Virus record (IMG/VR): IMGVR_UViG_3300042453_002354
Coordinates: 1-64,000 of that record
Strand: one strand, 5' to 3'
Source of the DNA: a virus
Length of the DNA: 64,000 nt
Positions 55,285-63,104 of the stretch are shown piece after piece (position 1 is the stretch's first letter; each line of letters opens with the position of its first letter). The translations under genes and the position numbers were made by a program. A model generated the notes under the pieces. That model saw nothing but the letters and a program-made list of their open reading frames with translations. It had not been told where the DNA came from and searched no databases.

Positions 55285-55762
55285 GAGAACCGTCCTCCGA
55301 TTGCAATTCGTACAGACCAGACAAAAACATTTCTTTTTCTTTTTGCCTACGCCTAATTAAACCTTTTACTACTTTACCCTTCGCAAGTCTCCATTTGTCA
55401 AATTCTTCGGCACTCTCTTCATACTTACCTTGATTTAATAATTTTAATAATTGTGAATTCTTGAAATTACCTTGACCGACATTGTATACAAAAGAAACCA
55501 AAGAGTCAAACATTTTTTGATTAATGTCTACCTTAACTCTGTTATTAATACATTGTTCAAATTCAAATAAATCTTCCAATAATGCATCTTCGGCTTGTTT
55601 TTTATTCCAAACCATGCCAAGTCTAATCGGAGATCCTTTATATCTTGTAGTACCATAACCAATTGTCGGAACACCAGCAGAACAAAGATATGCGTGTAAT
55701 CGCAATCCTTCGAGAGTTTTGATTAAATCAAGACCAGACGTTGAAATGCTTCTCTTTGCCAT
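55274..55762 (-). CDS. Endolysin, GH24 (T4/P22-type) lysozyme
   Basis: 162 aa. Catalytic segment LEGLRLHAYLCSAGVPTIGYGTT (Glu18, Cys27-type position, Thr33) and later FNVKVDINQKMFDSLVSFVYNVG-type helices with NKKQAEDALLEDL are those of GH24 muramidases (E-x8-[DC]-x5-T). No N-terminal signal, so it needs a holin to reach the wall; none is clearly identified. Between dUTPase and gp43. Confidence 0.92.
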   Translation of the reverse strand: MAKRSISTSGLDLIKTLEGLRLHAYLCSAGVPTIGYGTTRYKGSPIRLGMVWNKKQAEDALLEDLFEFEQCINNRVKVDINQKMFDSLVSFVYNVGQGNFKNSQLLKLLNQGKYEESAEEFDKWRLAKGKVVKGLIRRRQKEKEMFLSGLYELQSEDGSHEE

Positions 55763-55764
55763 GA

Positions 55765-56250
55765 TTATTTACCCGTTGAGCCAAATCCACCCGTTCTAGT
55801 GGTATTGGATGGTTGTATTAATGTTTCGACTATGCTGTATTCATAATTCTTCACTAGCTCGCCCTGTGCGATTCTCTGACCGTGTGAAACTACTATATCG
55901 GACTTGCTATGATTAATCATTGCAACCTTTAGTTCGTTGACATAATCAGCATCAATAACACCCTCACAGTTTACTAGAGTCAATCCGGACAATGCTAATC
56001 CGGATCTTGGATGTAACCTAACGGAATGTGCATTAGGTATATCGAGAATAATTCCGGTTGGTATTAAAGCAATATCGCCCGGCTCTATGGAAACAAACCC
56101 ATGTGTAAGTTCGATTTCTTGACCATTTAACAATGGTTTAGAACCTTCACTCAAATATGCCGCTATGTCAAAACAAGCAGATCCCTCTGTCGCAAACTTA
56201 GGAATTTTTGAGTCTGCGAAAATAGGATAAACACATAATTTTATTTCCAT
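55765..56250 (-). CDS. dut: dUTPase
   Basis: 161 aa, trimeric type. Motif 1 GSACFDIAAYL, motif 2 HPRSGLALSGL, motif 3 CEGVIDADYVNELKVAMIN, motif 4 HGQRIAQGEL and motif 5 RTGGFGSTGK at the end are all present. Hydrolyses dUTP to dUMP, the ThyX substrate. Its ATG overlaps the regA stop as TAATG. Confidence 0.95.
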   Translation of the reverse strand: MEIKLCVYPIFADSKIPKFATEGSACFDIAAYLSEGSKPLLNGQEIELTHGFVSIEPGDIALIPTGIILDIPNAHSVRLHPRSGLALSGLTLVNCEGVIDADYVNELKVAMINHSKSDIVVSHGQRIAQGELVKNYEYSIVETLIQPSNTTRTGGFGSTGK

Positions 56251-56657
56251 TACTTTTTTTGCCCTATATTATATTTTGCAACCAATCTCCATTCACTCTT
56301 TTCTGAATGTGGTATGATTTTTATTTGCTTGATCGATATGCTATTATTTTGCAATACCGATTCGTTCAGTATTTCTACTAAACCCCAAGTCTGCAAAGCC
56401 AACGCTATGGCATTTCTTCTGGCTATATCTTCTTCTGAAATATTTGCTGTTTTACCATCAAGCAAAAATAGTTCTTTAAAATGGCAAATGTAATATTTAC
56501 CCCTTTTGTGTAGTATGTGACAACTTTGATATAAAGTTTTATTTTGCTTTGACGCTACACCAATTCTAGTTAAAGTCTCTCTTATTTTTAGAAAATCTTC
56601 TTTATTCTTTAGTTGGACTTCAACAAACTTCTTTACGATATCATCATTATTATTCAT
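56250..56657 (-). CDS. regA: RegA translational repressor
   Basis: 135 aa (T4 122). KNKEDFLKIRETLTRIGVASKQNKTLYQSCHILHKRGKYYICHFKELFLLDGKTANISEEDIARRNAIALALQTWGLVEI matches T4 RegA almost motif for motif. Binds early mRNA start regions to repress translation, including gp44, gp45 and its own message in T4. Placed between gp62 and dUTPase, in T4 order 45-44-62-regA-43. Confidence 0.95.
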   Translation of the reverse strand: MNNNDDIVKKFVEVQLKNKEDFLKIRETLTRIGVASKQNKTLYQSCHILHKRGKYYICHFKELFLLDGKTANISEEDIARRNAIALALQTWGLVEILNESVLQNNSISIKQIKIIPHSEKSEWRLVAKYNIGQKK

Positions 56658-56667
56658 GGCAACTCCA

Positions 56668-57051
56668 TTATTTTATACCATTGCAAATGACCTTTATTTT
56701 ATTTATATCTTCTTCACTCAACACTTCTAAATGTATCAGAGCTTCTCTTGTACTGCAATTAAAATATAGCTTTATATGATCAACATTTTCTATTTTTATT
56801 TTCTTACCCCAAGAACACTTCCTTTTCTTTGCTCTTATGGACTCTCGAAGATAATCATACTGCATCTTTTTCGATAAATGCCAGTTACGATTCATTTCCT
56901 GAGCATATAAGATTGTATCTATATTTGAAGATAGGAATCTGTTAATAAGATAAGGATTGTAATCCTGTTCAGGATATTCACCAGTTTCAATTAAGTCTTT
57001 TTTGTTTTCTTGTATAGAGTTTAAAAAATCAAATACACAGTTATTGCTCAT
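56668..57051 (-). CDS. gp62: Clamp loader small subunit gp62
   Basis: 127 aa (T4 187), a shorter form common in marine T4-like phages. VFDFLNSIQENKKDLIE, YLINRFLSSNIDTILYAQEMNRNWHLSKKMQYDYLRESIRAKKRKCSWGKK align with T4 ([21 protein letters not shown]...FNYLMAAVPRGKRYGKWAK). Bridges four gp44 subunits. Two bases upstream of gp44's stop. Confidence 0.85.
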   Translation of the reverse strand: MSNNCVFDFLNSIQENKKDLIETGEYPEQDYNPYLINRFLSSNIDTILYAQEMNRNWHLSKKMQYDYLRESIRAKKRKCSWGKKIKIENVDHIKLYFNCSTREALIHLEVLSEEDINKIKVICNGIK

Positions 57052-57052
57052 A

Positions 57053-57988
57053 TTAATTCCAAATAAGATTTACCATCAATTCAGTCAAACAGGCCAACAA
57101 GCATATTTCTGGATCTACAGAGAAGTTTGCCTTATATTGGTAGTCGGCTAAACATATAACAGACTGAGGAACTGATTGCTTTGCTATGTGTTCACCTATG
57201 CTATCATAGATTTTTCTATATAGAGCTTGCTGGTCTGCATCAGAATTGTTCACTACCCACTCCCTTACCTGTGTGAAGTTCTTATCCTTCATCGACTTAA
57301 AGAGAGAGGTCAAATTGGCATCTCTAAACTGTCTTAGTACACCTTCATTTATTTCTTTGTTATTTGAAGCAAATTTTTGCAATTCATTAATGGTCTTTCT
57401 GAAATCTGGAAAGAAGTTGAGTATAACTTGTCCGACAACTTCTGGTTTAAATGTAACCTTTTCTGAGTTGAGTATGAAAGATATTCTCCTATAAACGTCT
57501 TTAATTACCTGTTCTTTGTCGGATTTTTGTATGGAAAACTCTACAGTCGAACATCTAGAATGAATAGCATCTATAATTCTATTTTTGTAATTACAAGTGA
57601 GTATGAAAGAACAATTTATTGCAAAGTCTTCCATAAAACCTCTCATAGCAGCTTGAGCATCTGGCGTCAAATGATCTGCCTCGTCTAATATTAGAACCTT
57701 TCTAGATCCATCTAGGGATTTGGCGGAAGCATAGGTTTTCATCTTAGTTCTAAGAACATCTATACCTCTCTCATCTGAACTGTTTAATAACATATAAGAA
57801 CAGTCCAATTCATTACACATTGCTTTTGCGATTGTGGTTTTGCCCATACCTGGACCACCGCAAAGCAATAAGTTGGGAATTTGACCTTTGTTTACTATTT
57901 CTTGAAATGTAGATTTAATGTGTGATGGTAAAATACAATCAGCTACTATATTAGGTCGATATTTTTCTACCCAAAGAAAATGTTCCAT
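57053..57988 (-). CDS. gp44: Clamp loader ATPase gp44
   Basis: 311 aa (T4 319). WVEKYRPNIVADCILP, Walker A LLCGGPGMGKTTIAKA (near 41-48), Walker B KVLILDEADHLTPDAQ, Arg-finger region AIHSRCSTVEF (SRC). AAA+ motor which loads the gp45 clamp. AT-rich 70-base gap upstream. Confidence 0.95.
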   Translation of the reverse strand: MEHFLWVEKYRPNIVADCILPSHIKSTFQEIVNKGQIPNLLLCGGPGMGKTTIAKAMCNELDCSYMLLNSSDERGIDVLRTKMKTYASAKSLDGSRKVLILDEADHLTPDAQAAMRGFMEDFAINCSFILTCNYKNRIIDAIHSRCSTVEFSIQKSDKEQVIKDVYRRISFILNSEKVTFKPEVVGQVILNFFPDFRKTINELQKFASNNKEINEGVLRQFRDANLTSLFKSMKDKNFTQVREWVVNNSDADQQALYRKIYDSIGEHIAKQSVPQSVICLADYQYKANFSVDPEICLLACLTELMVNLIWN

Positions 57989-58056
57989 AATTTCACCTTA
58001 TAATAATATAAACTAAAGAAATAGTAACAGATAAAAAGAATAAACACAAATAATCT

Positions 58057-59322
58057 TTATCTGCCTTCACCTACTTTATGTAAGTATTTTTCTTTCGCTT
58101 CTTCAAAAGACTTCATTGTAATAAGATCATCATAAAAACACAAGTCATCTCTAATTCTTTGTGTTTCTATTAAATTTTTAATTCGCTTTGCTGCATACTT
58201 TTCTTTCCACAAATTACAAAAATATTGTTCTGATGTATCAAACTTTTTTACTAGTTCTTTTTGTGTAATTTCTTTTCTCAAAAACTCATTAGTGTTTTCA
58301 TATAATGGTGAAAAATAAATACCTCTAACGTGTTCTGTAAGAATCTTTTCTTTTGGCACCTTTAATTTGCTGTACACAAAATTTAATGAACGAAATTTAG
58401 AATCTCTCTTCAACTTTTGCCCATTTTCTTTGGCAGCAAGAGAGTATTCCCAATACATTCTTGGATAATTTAATGCTAACCAATCCATTAGCTTCTTTCT
58501 AATATGCGAAGTTGGTTCCCAAGGAGTTTGGCCTTTTGTACCTCCCACATTTTTCCAATGTTTTAGATTATCATATTGCGAAAATGTTCCATAAAGACTA
58601 GTAGTAGTCATTCCCACAAGTAAATCATTATATTTTTCTAACCAGTCGTTTTGCACCTTGTCTGATAACGTCAGCAATGAAATTAGTTTATTTCCTAGAT
58701 AATTGTAACCTAGCGGTTGAGTTGCTACTATTGTTGATCCTATTCCAAGATGATTAATCATTCCATTTGAAACCTTTTCATGTTTAGACCATCCTATAAT
58801 CCGGTCTCGGGGAGTAAGATCCATAAAATCAGATGCTACGCAAAAAAAACCAAGATACTTATCTGTAATTCGATCTCTAACAAAATATCTAAGACTTCTT
58901 CCTATAACACCATTATAGGTTTGAGTAGAAATAAAATTTCTTATTGTGTTCCACTCTTGAACCAACTCACTATTATCACACAATTGGACATAAGGTTCCA
59001 AAGATAAGAAATCATTCGTGCTTTTAGGAATCCAAATATTGTTTTTTAATTTTAGTATTTCTGGCATTTGCGTTTGACAATCTAGTGTAACGCAAGTTTC
59101 TCCAAACAAGTTTTTTGTAATTTTTTTGACGGGAAACTTTCTTTTTATCTCATGCCATTTTTTGTACAGTGTATACTCTTGTACTGTCATCGTGGATAAA
59201 TAGTCCAATTCCTGTATCGTCATTTCTCGCAAAATATGATCTTCGATCTTCTCATACTTACTGAAATCTTCGGAATTGAACCATTCATTATACTGTTCGT
59301 CTAGTAAAATTTCGGTTGACAT
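58057..59322 (-). CDS. DUF4338 (DruA-like) protein
   Basis: 421 aa from ATG 59322 (an in-frame TTG lies 2 codons earlier). Core GRSLRYFVRDRITDKYLGFFCVASDFMDLTPRDRIIGWS, GMINHLGIGSTIVATQPLGYNYLGNKLISLL and TTTSLYGTFSQYDNLKHWKNVGGT is the DUF4338 domain found in DruA of the Druantia anti-phage system and in many marine phages. Its biochemical role is not known to me. It is placed between gp45 and gp44, so likely co-expressed with the sliding clamp. No other Druantia gene is present. Confidence 0.87.
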   Translation of the reverse strand: MSTEILLDEQYNEWFNSEDFSKYEKIEDHILREMTIQELDYLSTMTVQEYTLYKKWHEIKRKFPVKKITKNLFGETCVTLDCQTQMPEILKLKNNIWIPKSTNDFLSLEPYVQLCDNSELVQEWNTIRNFISTQTYNGVIGRSLRYFVRDRITDKYLGFFCVASDFMDLTPRDRIIGWSKHEKVSNGMINHLGIGSTIVATQPLGYNYLGNKLISLLTLSDKVQNDWLEKYNDLLVGMTTTSLYGTFSQYDNLKHWKNVGGTKGQTPWEPTSHIRKKLMDWLALNYPRMYWEYSLAAKENGQKLKRDSKFRSLNFVYSKLKVPKEKILTEHVRGIYFSPLYENTNEFLRKEITQKELVKKFDTSEQYFCNLWKEKYAAKRIKNLIETQRIRDDLCFYDDLITMKSFEEAKEKYLHKVGEGR

Positions 59323-59341
59323 ACACAATATTAAAATTAAA

Positions 59342-60034
59342 TTATTTGCTTATTTCATTATCAGAATCTGGTGCAATCCAATACTGAACATTGTGTCTGT
59401 TATTTTTAAAGTTTACCACACTTTCGCCGACATTTACAGTATAATCTCCTGACAGTATTTTGAATTTGTCTACAGACAAGAATGCAGAAAAGTTACCAGC
59501 AATCTGATCATCCAAATACAAAACATGTTTATCCGACAAATCATTCTTCTTATCATACGCTTGTAGTGTTACGTGTTCCGAGTCTACGGTTATCAAAACA
59601 TCGGTAAGTTTAAGTACCGAACTCTTTTTTAGAAAGTCTTGTAAATCTTGGTCTTTCAACAGAAATTGAATATCATACTCAAGATTTTGACTCGTATTCT
59701 TTATATATTTTTCTACCTTTTCAAAGTCATTTCTCTGTGAGATGATGAGAGGATCGGCAAATCTATAATCAGTTCTACTTTTATTTGCTATAATCTTTAC
59801 GCTGTTTTCATTGAATTCAAATGTAGGATTTTCAAAGAATGAAACCAGAGAAAGAAATCTACTTAGATCATAGATACCAAAATCTACTGGAAAATTGTCT
59901 TCAACTTCAGCAAATCCAATTATACTTTTATCGTGTGATGATGTCCATATTTGATTACCGGACTTGATAAAAATTGAGTTGTTTATTGTGCTGAGATTCT
60001 TTAGCAAAGAAATTGTATGTGGGCTTATCTTCAT
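59342..60034 (-). CDS. gp45: Sliding clamp gp45
   Basis: 230 aa (T4 228), start MKISPHTISLLKNLSTINNS at 60034 with AGGATA upstream. Patterns SIFIKSGNQIWTSSHDKSIIGFAEVEDNFPVDFGIYDLSRFLSLVSFFENP and TVNVGESVVNFKNNRHNVQYWIAPD match the family. Trimeric clamp for the polymerase and mobile enhancer of late transcription via gp33. The frame extends to 60073, but that end overlaps a terminator. Confidence 0.93.
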   Translation of the reverse strand: MKISPHTISLLKNLSTINNSIFIKSGNQIWTSSHDKSIIGFAEVEDNFPVDFGIYDLSRFLSLVSFFENPTFEFNENSVKIIANKSRTDYRFADPLIISQRNDFEKVEKYIKNTSQNLEYDIQFLLKDQDLQDFLKKSSVLKLTDVLITVDSEHVTLQAYDKKNDLSDKHVLYLDDQIAGNFSAFLSVDKFKILSGDYTVNVGESVVNFKNNRHNVQYWIAPDSDNEISK

Positions 60035-60050
60035 AATATATCCTAAAAAA

Positions 60051-60074
60051 TGTGCGGTGAAAATACACCGCACA
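60051..60074 (-). terminator. Intrinsic terminator before gp45
   Basis: Perfect 9-bp stem TGTGCGGTG/CACCGCACA with a 6-base loop and a T6 run on the minus strand, between the DNA-binding gene (stop 60098) and the gp45 ATG (60034). Confidence 0.85.
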
Positions 60075-60097
60075 GCATTATACTATACTCTTATTTT

Positions 60098-60361
60098 TTA
60101 ACCTAGAGTTTTTGTCTTGCCGTTGCTAAAAACGACAACATTAGGATTGTTTCTGAATTCTCTAGCCAGTCGATAATTATAAACAACTTCCTTGGTCTTC
60201 TTATACCTAGTCTTGTTTGTAAAAATCCTATAACCATCCTCACGCAATTCAAATATACGGGCAGACAGATTTTGTATCCCCCAACTTCTTGCCCTGCGAC
60301 GAGTAAGCGGTCTTCCTGTTTTCAAAAAATTCAAAATTGTATCAACTTGTGTCTTACGCAT
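60098..60361 (-). CDS. Helix-turn-helix DNA-binding protein (87 aa)
   Basis: Start MRKTQVDTILNFLKTGRPLT at 60361 (GGAGA upstream). DTILNFLKTGRPLTRRRARSWGIQNLSARIFELREDGYRI is a winged-helix type motif found in small phage transcription regulators (compare the LxTGxxITxxEAxxxxGxxRLAxRIxELRxxGxxI family). Very basic (RRRAR). It has its own promoter candidate at 60400-60428 and a terminator just after, so possibly a monocistronic early regulator. Confidence 0.83.
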   Translation of the reverse strand: MRKTQVDTILNFLKTGRPLTRRRARSWGIQNLSARIFELREDGYRIFTNKTRYKKTKEVVYNYRLAREFRNNPNVVVFSNGKTKTLG

Positions 60362-60399
60362 AATGTTCTCCATAAAAAAACATGTTAATTGTTTAAATT

Positions 60400-60428
60400 A
60401 TAATATTCTCATCAAATTTAGTTAGCAA
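60400..60428 (-). promoter_or_regulatory. Possible sigma70-type promoter TTGCTA-N17-TATTAT
   Basis: -10 TATTAT (60400-60405), -35 TTGCTA (60423-60428), 17-base spacing. The 24 bases around its start (60388-60411) share 20 positions with those around the next promoter (60669-60692). Confidence 0.45.
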
Positions 60429-60612
60429 CGTTGCTCACCAAAAGTCGTTCTCTTTGCATTGCCGTTATTCCATGTCTTCCAAACTTACGCACAGGTATAC
60501 CGTGTACAGGTTTAGACCTAACCACAGGTCGCTCTGAAGCGACAGCAATATTATTGGTTGTAATGATTCCTGTAAATACAATACATCCAATTAAAACTCT
60601 AAAAAGTTTCAT
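60418..60612 (-). CDS. Small exported protein (64 aa)
   Basis: Sec-type signal peptide MKLFRVLIGCIVFTGIITTN with a cleavage site near AVA-S (residues 23-26), leaving a mature peptide of about 38 residues that is basic and Pro/Gly/Arg-rich (RPVVRSKPVHGIPVRKFGRHG). AAGGAG upstream, promoter at 60678-60706. Likely periplasmic. Role unknown; candidates include an envelope-modifying or superinfection-exclusion peptide. Confidence 0.75.
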   Translation of the reverse strand: MKLFRVLIGCIVFTGIITTNNIAVASERPVVRSKPVHGIPVRKFGRHGITAMQRERLLVSNVAN

Positions 60613-60677
60613 ATTTTTATCTCCTTAAATCACCTACTAAAAATTTATTTTTTAAAATACACATTATAGTTGTTTAG

Positions 60678-60706
60678 ATAATAATATACTCACAAAAAAT
60701 TGTCAA
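60678..60706 (-). promoter_or_regulatory. Sigma70-type promoter TTGACA-N17-TATTAT
   Basis: Perfect -35 TTGACA (60701-60706) and -10 TATTAT (60678-60683), exact spacing, start near 60671, 58 nt before the exported-protein ATG. It overlaps the end of the ClpP-like gene by 4 bases. Confidence 0.65.
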
Positions 60707-61392
60707 ATATTTTTTTTCTTTCTCCCCCTCTTCTTGGGTTCTTCAATTGTGTTTTCGGATAAAATTAATTCCATTTGAATACAAGGAACCAAGACTGGAT
60801 ATCCTACTTGATCGATCAATCCATGTTCTCTGGCTTGTTGAGAATCCAAATATATGTCGGCGTGTTTGTGATCTGCGAAAACCTTTTTAAAGTATCCAGG
60901 CGATTTATTACATTTAACGTCTAGTAAATCAAAAATTAAATTGGTTAATCTTTCACACTCTTTGAAATCTGCTCTAATTTCTTCCATCTTGCCGAATGAA
61001 AAGGAGGCTATATCGTGTAACATTATTGTACAAAATTTTGTGGCGAATCTATATCCATTAGTACCGCCCAAAGCTAATAGTAAAGCACCGCAAGACATAG
61101 CCTTTCCTAAAGCTATTGTAACTACTGGCTTTTGTGCTGAATCTATTACATCTAACATAGCCAGTAATGAGTAAGCATCACCACCGAAACTATCGATATA
61201 GATTGGTATGTAAGGAACTTGATTATTCAAATTGAAATCATCGAAAAGTTCCCTAAAAGAAGATACTGAGCCTTCGTTAAAGTCATTAATATGAATACCT
61301 TTCTGTAATTTCTCAGAAAGTCCTATTTCAACTTTATTCGTTGGCGGCGGACTAAAATTATCACTTTCTTGCATTTTTTTTATTTTTATCAT
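60703..61392 (-). CDS. ClpP-like serine protease
   Basis: 229 aa. IDSFGGDAYSLLAMLDVI (residues 67-84), AIALGKAMSCGALLLALG-type nucleophile segment (Ser100) and FCTIMLHDIA (His126) with a late HADIYLDSQQAREHGLID give the Ser-His-Asp triad of the ClpP family. The oxyanion loop is altered (MSCGA instead of ASMGA). Residues 1-40 are extended, and the C-terminus KKRGRKKKNI is basic. Such genes occur in marine phages; partner ATPase is probably the host ClpX/ClpA, or it may process virion proteins (inference). Confidence 0.87.
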   Translation of the reverse strand: MIKIKKMQESDNFSPPPTNKVEIGLSEKLQKGIHINDFNEGSVSSFRELFDDFNLNNQVPYIPIYIDSFGGDAYSLLAMLDVIDSAQKPVVTIALGKAMSCGALLLALGGTNGYRFATKFCTIMLHDIASFSFGKMEEIRADFKECERLTNLIFDLLDVKCNKSPGYFKKVFADHKHADIYLDSQQAREHGLIDQVGYPVLVPCIQMELILSENTIEEPKKRGRKKKNI

Positions 61393-61394
61393 TT

Positions 61395-63104
61395 TTAAGG
61401 CTCCGTCTTGCTGAATCCTTTGTCTACTCTATATTTAACCGTTTTATCAAATTTGTCAACTATGGATTCTTTGTGGCTTATGACAAATATATTAGTATCA
61501 TCAAATATTTCTTCTTTAAATATGGACAAAACATTTTCAGTTGCAGCAGTATCCAAATAAGAATCAAAAACTTCATCCATAATTAGAAGATTTGTATTGA
61601 CTGAATTTTTGGCTTTGGCTATACAACGCCAAGTGAACAATAGTGCCAAATCAAGTCTTTGTCTTTCACCTTCGGAAAAATTTTCATAACTAAAAAAATC
61701 ACGTCCTTTGGATTTTATTTGTTCTTCAAAATTTTCGTCTAATTTGAAATTAACATAAAATGACATTGAGTTTAAAAACATATTTACATATTGATTAATA
61801 TATGGAACATATTGTTCTATGATTTTAGACTTCACGCCATTGTCTTTTAGTATTAAACTGGAATATTCAATTAATTGTTGCTCATAAAGATGAGATTCTT
61901 TTTGTGATAATAAAGATTTCAATTCACAATTTAAATTGTTTAGTTCATTCAATTGTTCTTGTAGTTCTGTATCCGAACGATTCATTTCGTTTATTTCTTC
62001 TTTGTATCTTTTAATATTGGTTTTATGAAACGAAACGGCTGTATTTTTTTCTCGTATTTCAAAATCAATCTTTTGTATATCGGATTGAACATCTAATATG
62101 GAAGTTTTTTCCATTATCAGCTTTTCTATCATAGCTTCGGTTTGTGATAATCCAATCTCAACCTCTTCTAAAGCTGAAGTTTTCTTATGTACCTCACATA
62201 TTTTTGTATCTTCTGCTATTGATTGCTTGCAGGTAGGACAAGTTTCATTTTGACTGTAAAACTCTATCTCTCTACTCAATCTGGACTTATTATTCATCAG
62301 TTTTGATTTAATATCATTACACTTGAATAATTGTGATTCTATTGGTTTTAGTGTTTTAATACCCATCTCTGACTTTTTAGTTTCCAATTCACTTATATAA
62401 GATGAAATGGACTCTAAAGATCTTTTTTCAGTTTCAATCATTTCATTTATTTGTTCTATCTTTTCAGTCTTCCTTTGTCTCAAAGTATTGACATACTTGG
62501 ATGCCATATCAATTTTTTGATTGGTGTGGGAGATACTACTATCAAGATCGTGTAGTTTAACTTTAAGCAAGGAAACTTTTTCTCTGAGTAAAGAATTCAT
62601 TACAGAAAATATTTGTATATCCAATAAATCTTCTATAATGTTACGACGATCTGAGGGTTTTAATTGCATAAAAGGTGTAAAGTTGGCCGCACCCAACATC
62701 ACTACCTGTAAAAAGGTTCTGTAATTGATTTTTAATATTTGATTTTCTAGTACGGATTGATAATCAACATTACTGGAATCTTGATTGAGTAAAATGCCAT
62801 TTTCTGTTATTTCAAATATATTTGGTTTAATGCCTCTAGTGATTTTATATTTCTTACCGTTAGTTTCAAACTCAACGAATACTACACAATCGCCTTCATT
62901 TACAGCATTAACCAATTTTGGCTTATTGATATTCCTAAAAGGTTTGTTGAAGAGACAAAATGTGAGTGCATCTAGTAGTGTAGATTTACCGGAGCCTGAA
63001 GGTCCGAATAAGATTGTGGTTTTATGCTGATCTAAAGCAATCTCAATTCCTGAGTTTCCCGTACTTAATAGATTTTTCCAAAATATTTTGGTAAACCTTA
63101 TCAC
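61395..63104 (-). CDS. gp46: Recombination nuclease subunit gp46 (Rad50/SbcC-like)
   Basis: 569 aa (T4 560). Walker A TILFGPSGSGKSTLLDALTF (near 31-45), long coiled coil, zinc hook NETCPTCKQSI (about 282-292), and C-terminal signature FSEGERQRLDLALLFTWR and Walker B LLIMDEVFDSYLD. ATP-driven partner of gp47; needed for recombination-dependent replication and host DNA degradation in T4. Overlaps gp47's stop by 4 bases. Confidence 0.95.
   Translation of the reverse strand: MIRFTKIFWKNLLSTGNSGIEIALDQHKTTILFGPSGSGKSTLLDALTFCLFNKPFRNINKPKLVNAVNEGDCVVFVEFETNGKKYKITRGIKPNIFEITENGILLNQDSSNVDYQSVLENQILKINYRTFLQVVMLGAANFTPFMQLKPSDRRNIIEDLLDIQIFSVMNSLLREKVSLLKVKLHDLDSSISHTNQKIDMASKYVNTLRQRKTEKIEQINEMIETEKRSLESISSYISELETKKSEMGIKTLKPIESQLFKCNDIKSKLMNNKSRLSREIEFYSQNETCPTCKQSIAEDTKICEVHKKTSALEEVEIGLSQTEAMIEKLIMEKTSILDVQSDIQKIDFEIREKNTAVSFHKTNIKRYKEEINEMNRSDTELQEQLNELNNLNCELKSLLSQKESHLYEQQLIEYSSLILKDNGVKSKIIEQYVPYINQYVNMFLNSMSFYVNFKLDENFEEQIKSKGRDFFSYENFSEGERQRLDLALLFTWRCIAKAKNSVNTNLLIMDEVFDSYLDTAATENVLSIFKEEIFDDTNIFVISHKESIVDKFDKTVKYRVDKGFSKTEP

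Noticed and set aside
58028-58063. Stem CAGATAAA/TTTATCTG at the end of the DUF4338 gene as a terminator
   Set aside because: AT-rich 8-bp stem with a 20-base loop and no T-run; one arm overlaps the stop codon. Too weak to call.
58057-59322. A complete Druantia defence system
   Set aside because: Only the DUF4338 protein is present; no DruE-like helicase or other Druantia component lies nearby, and the neighbours are phage replication genes.
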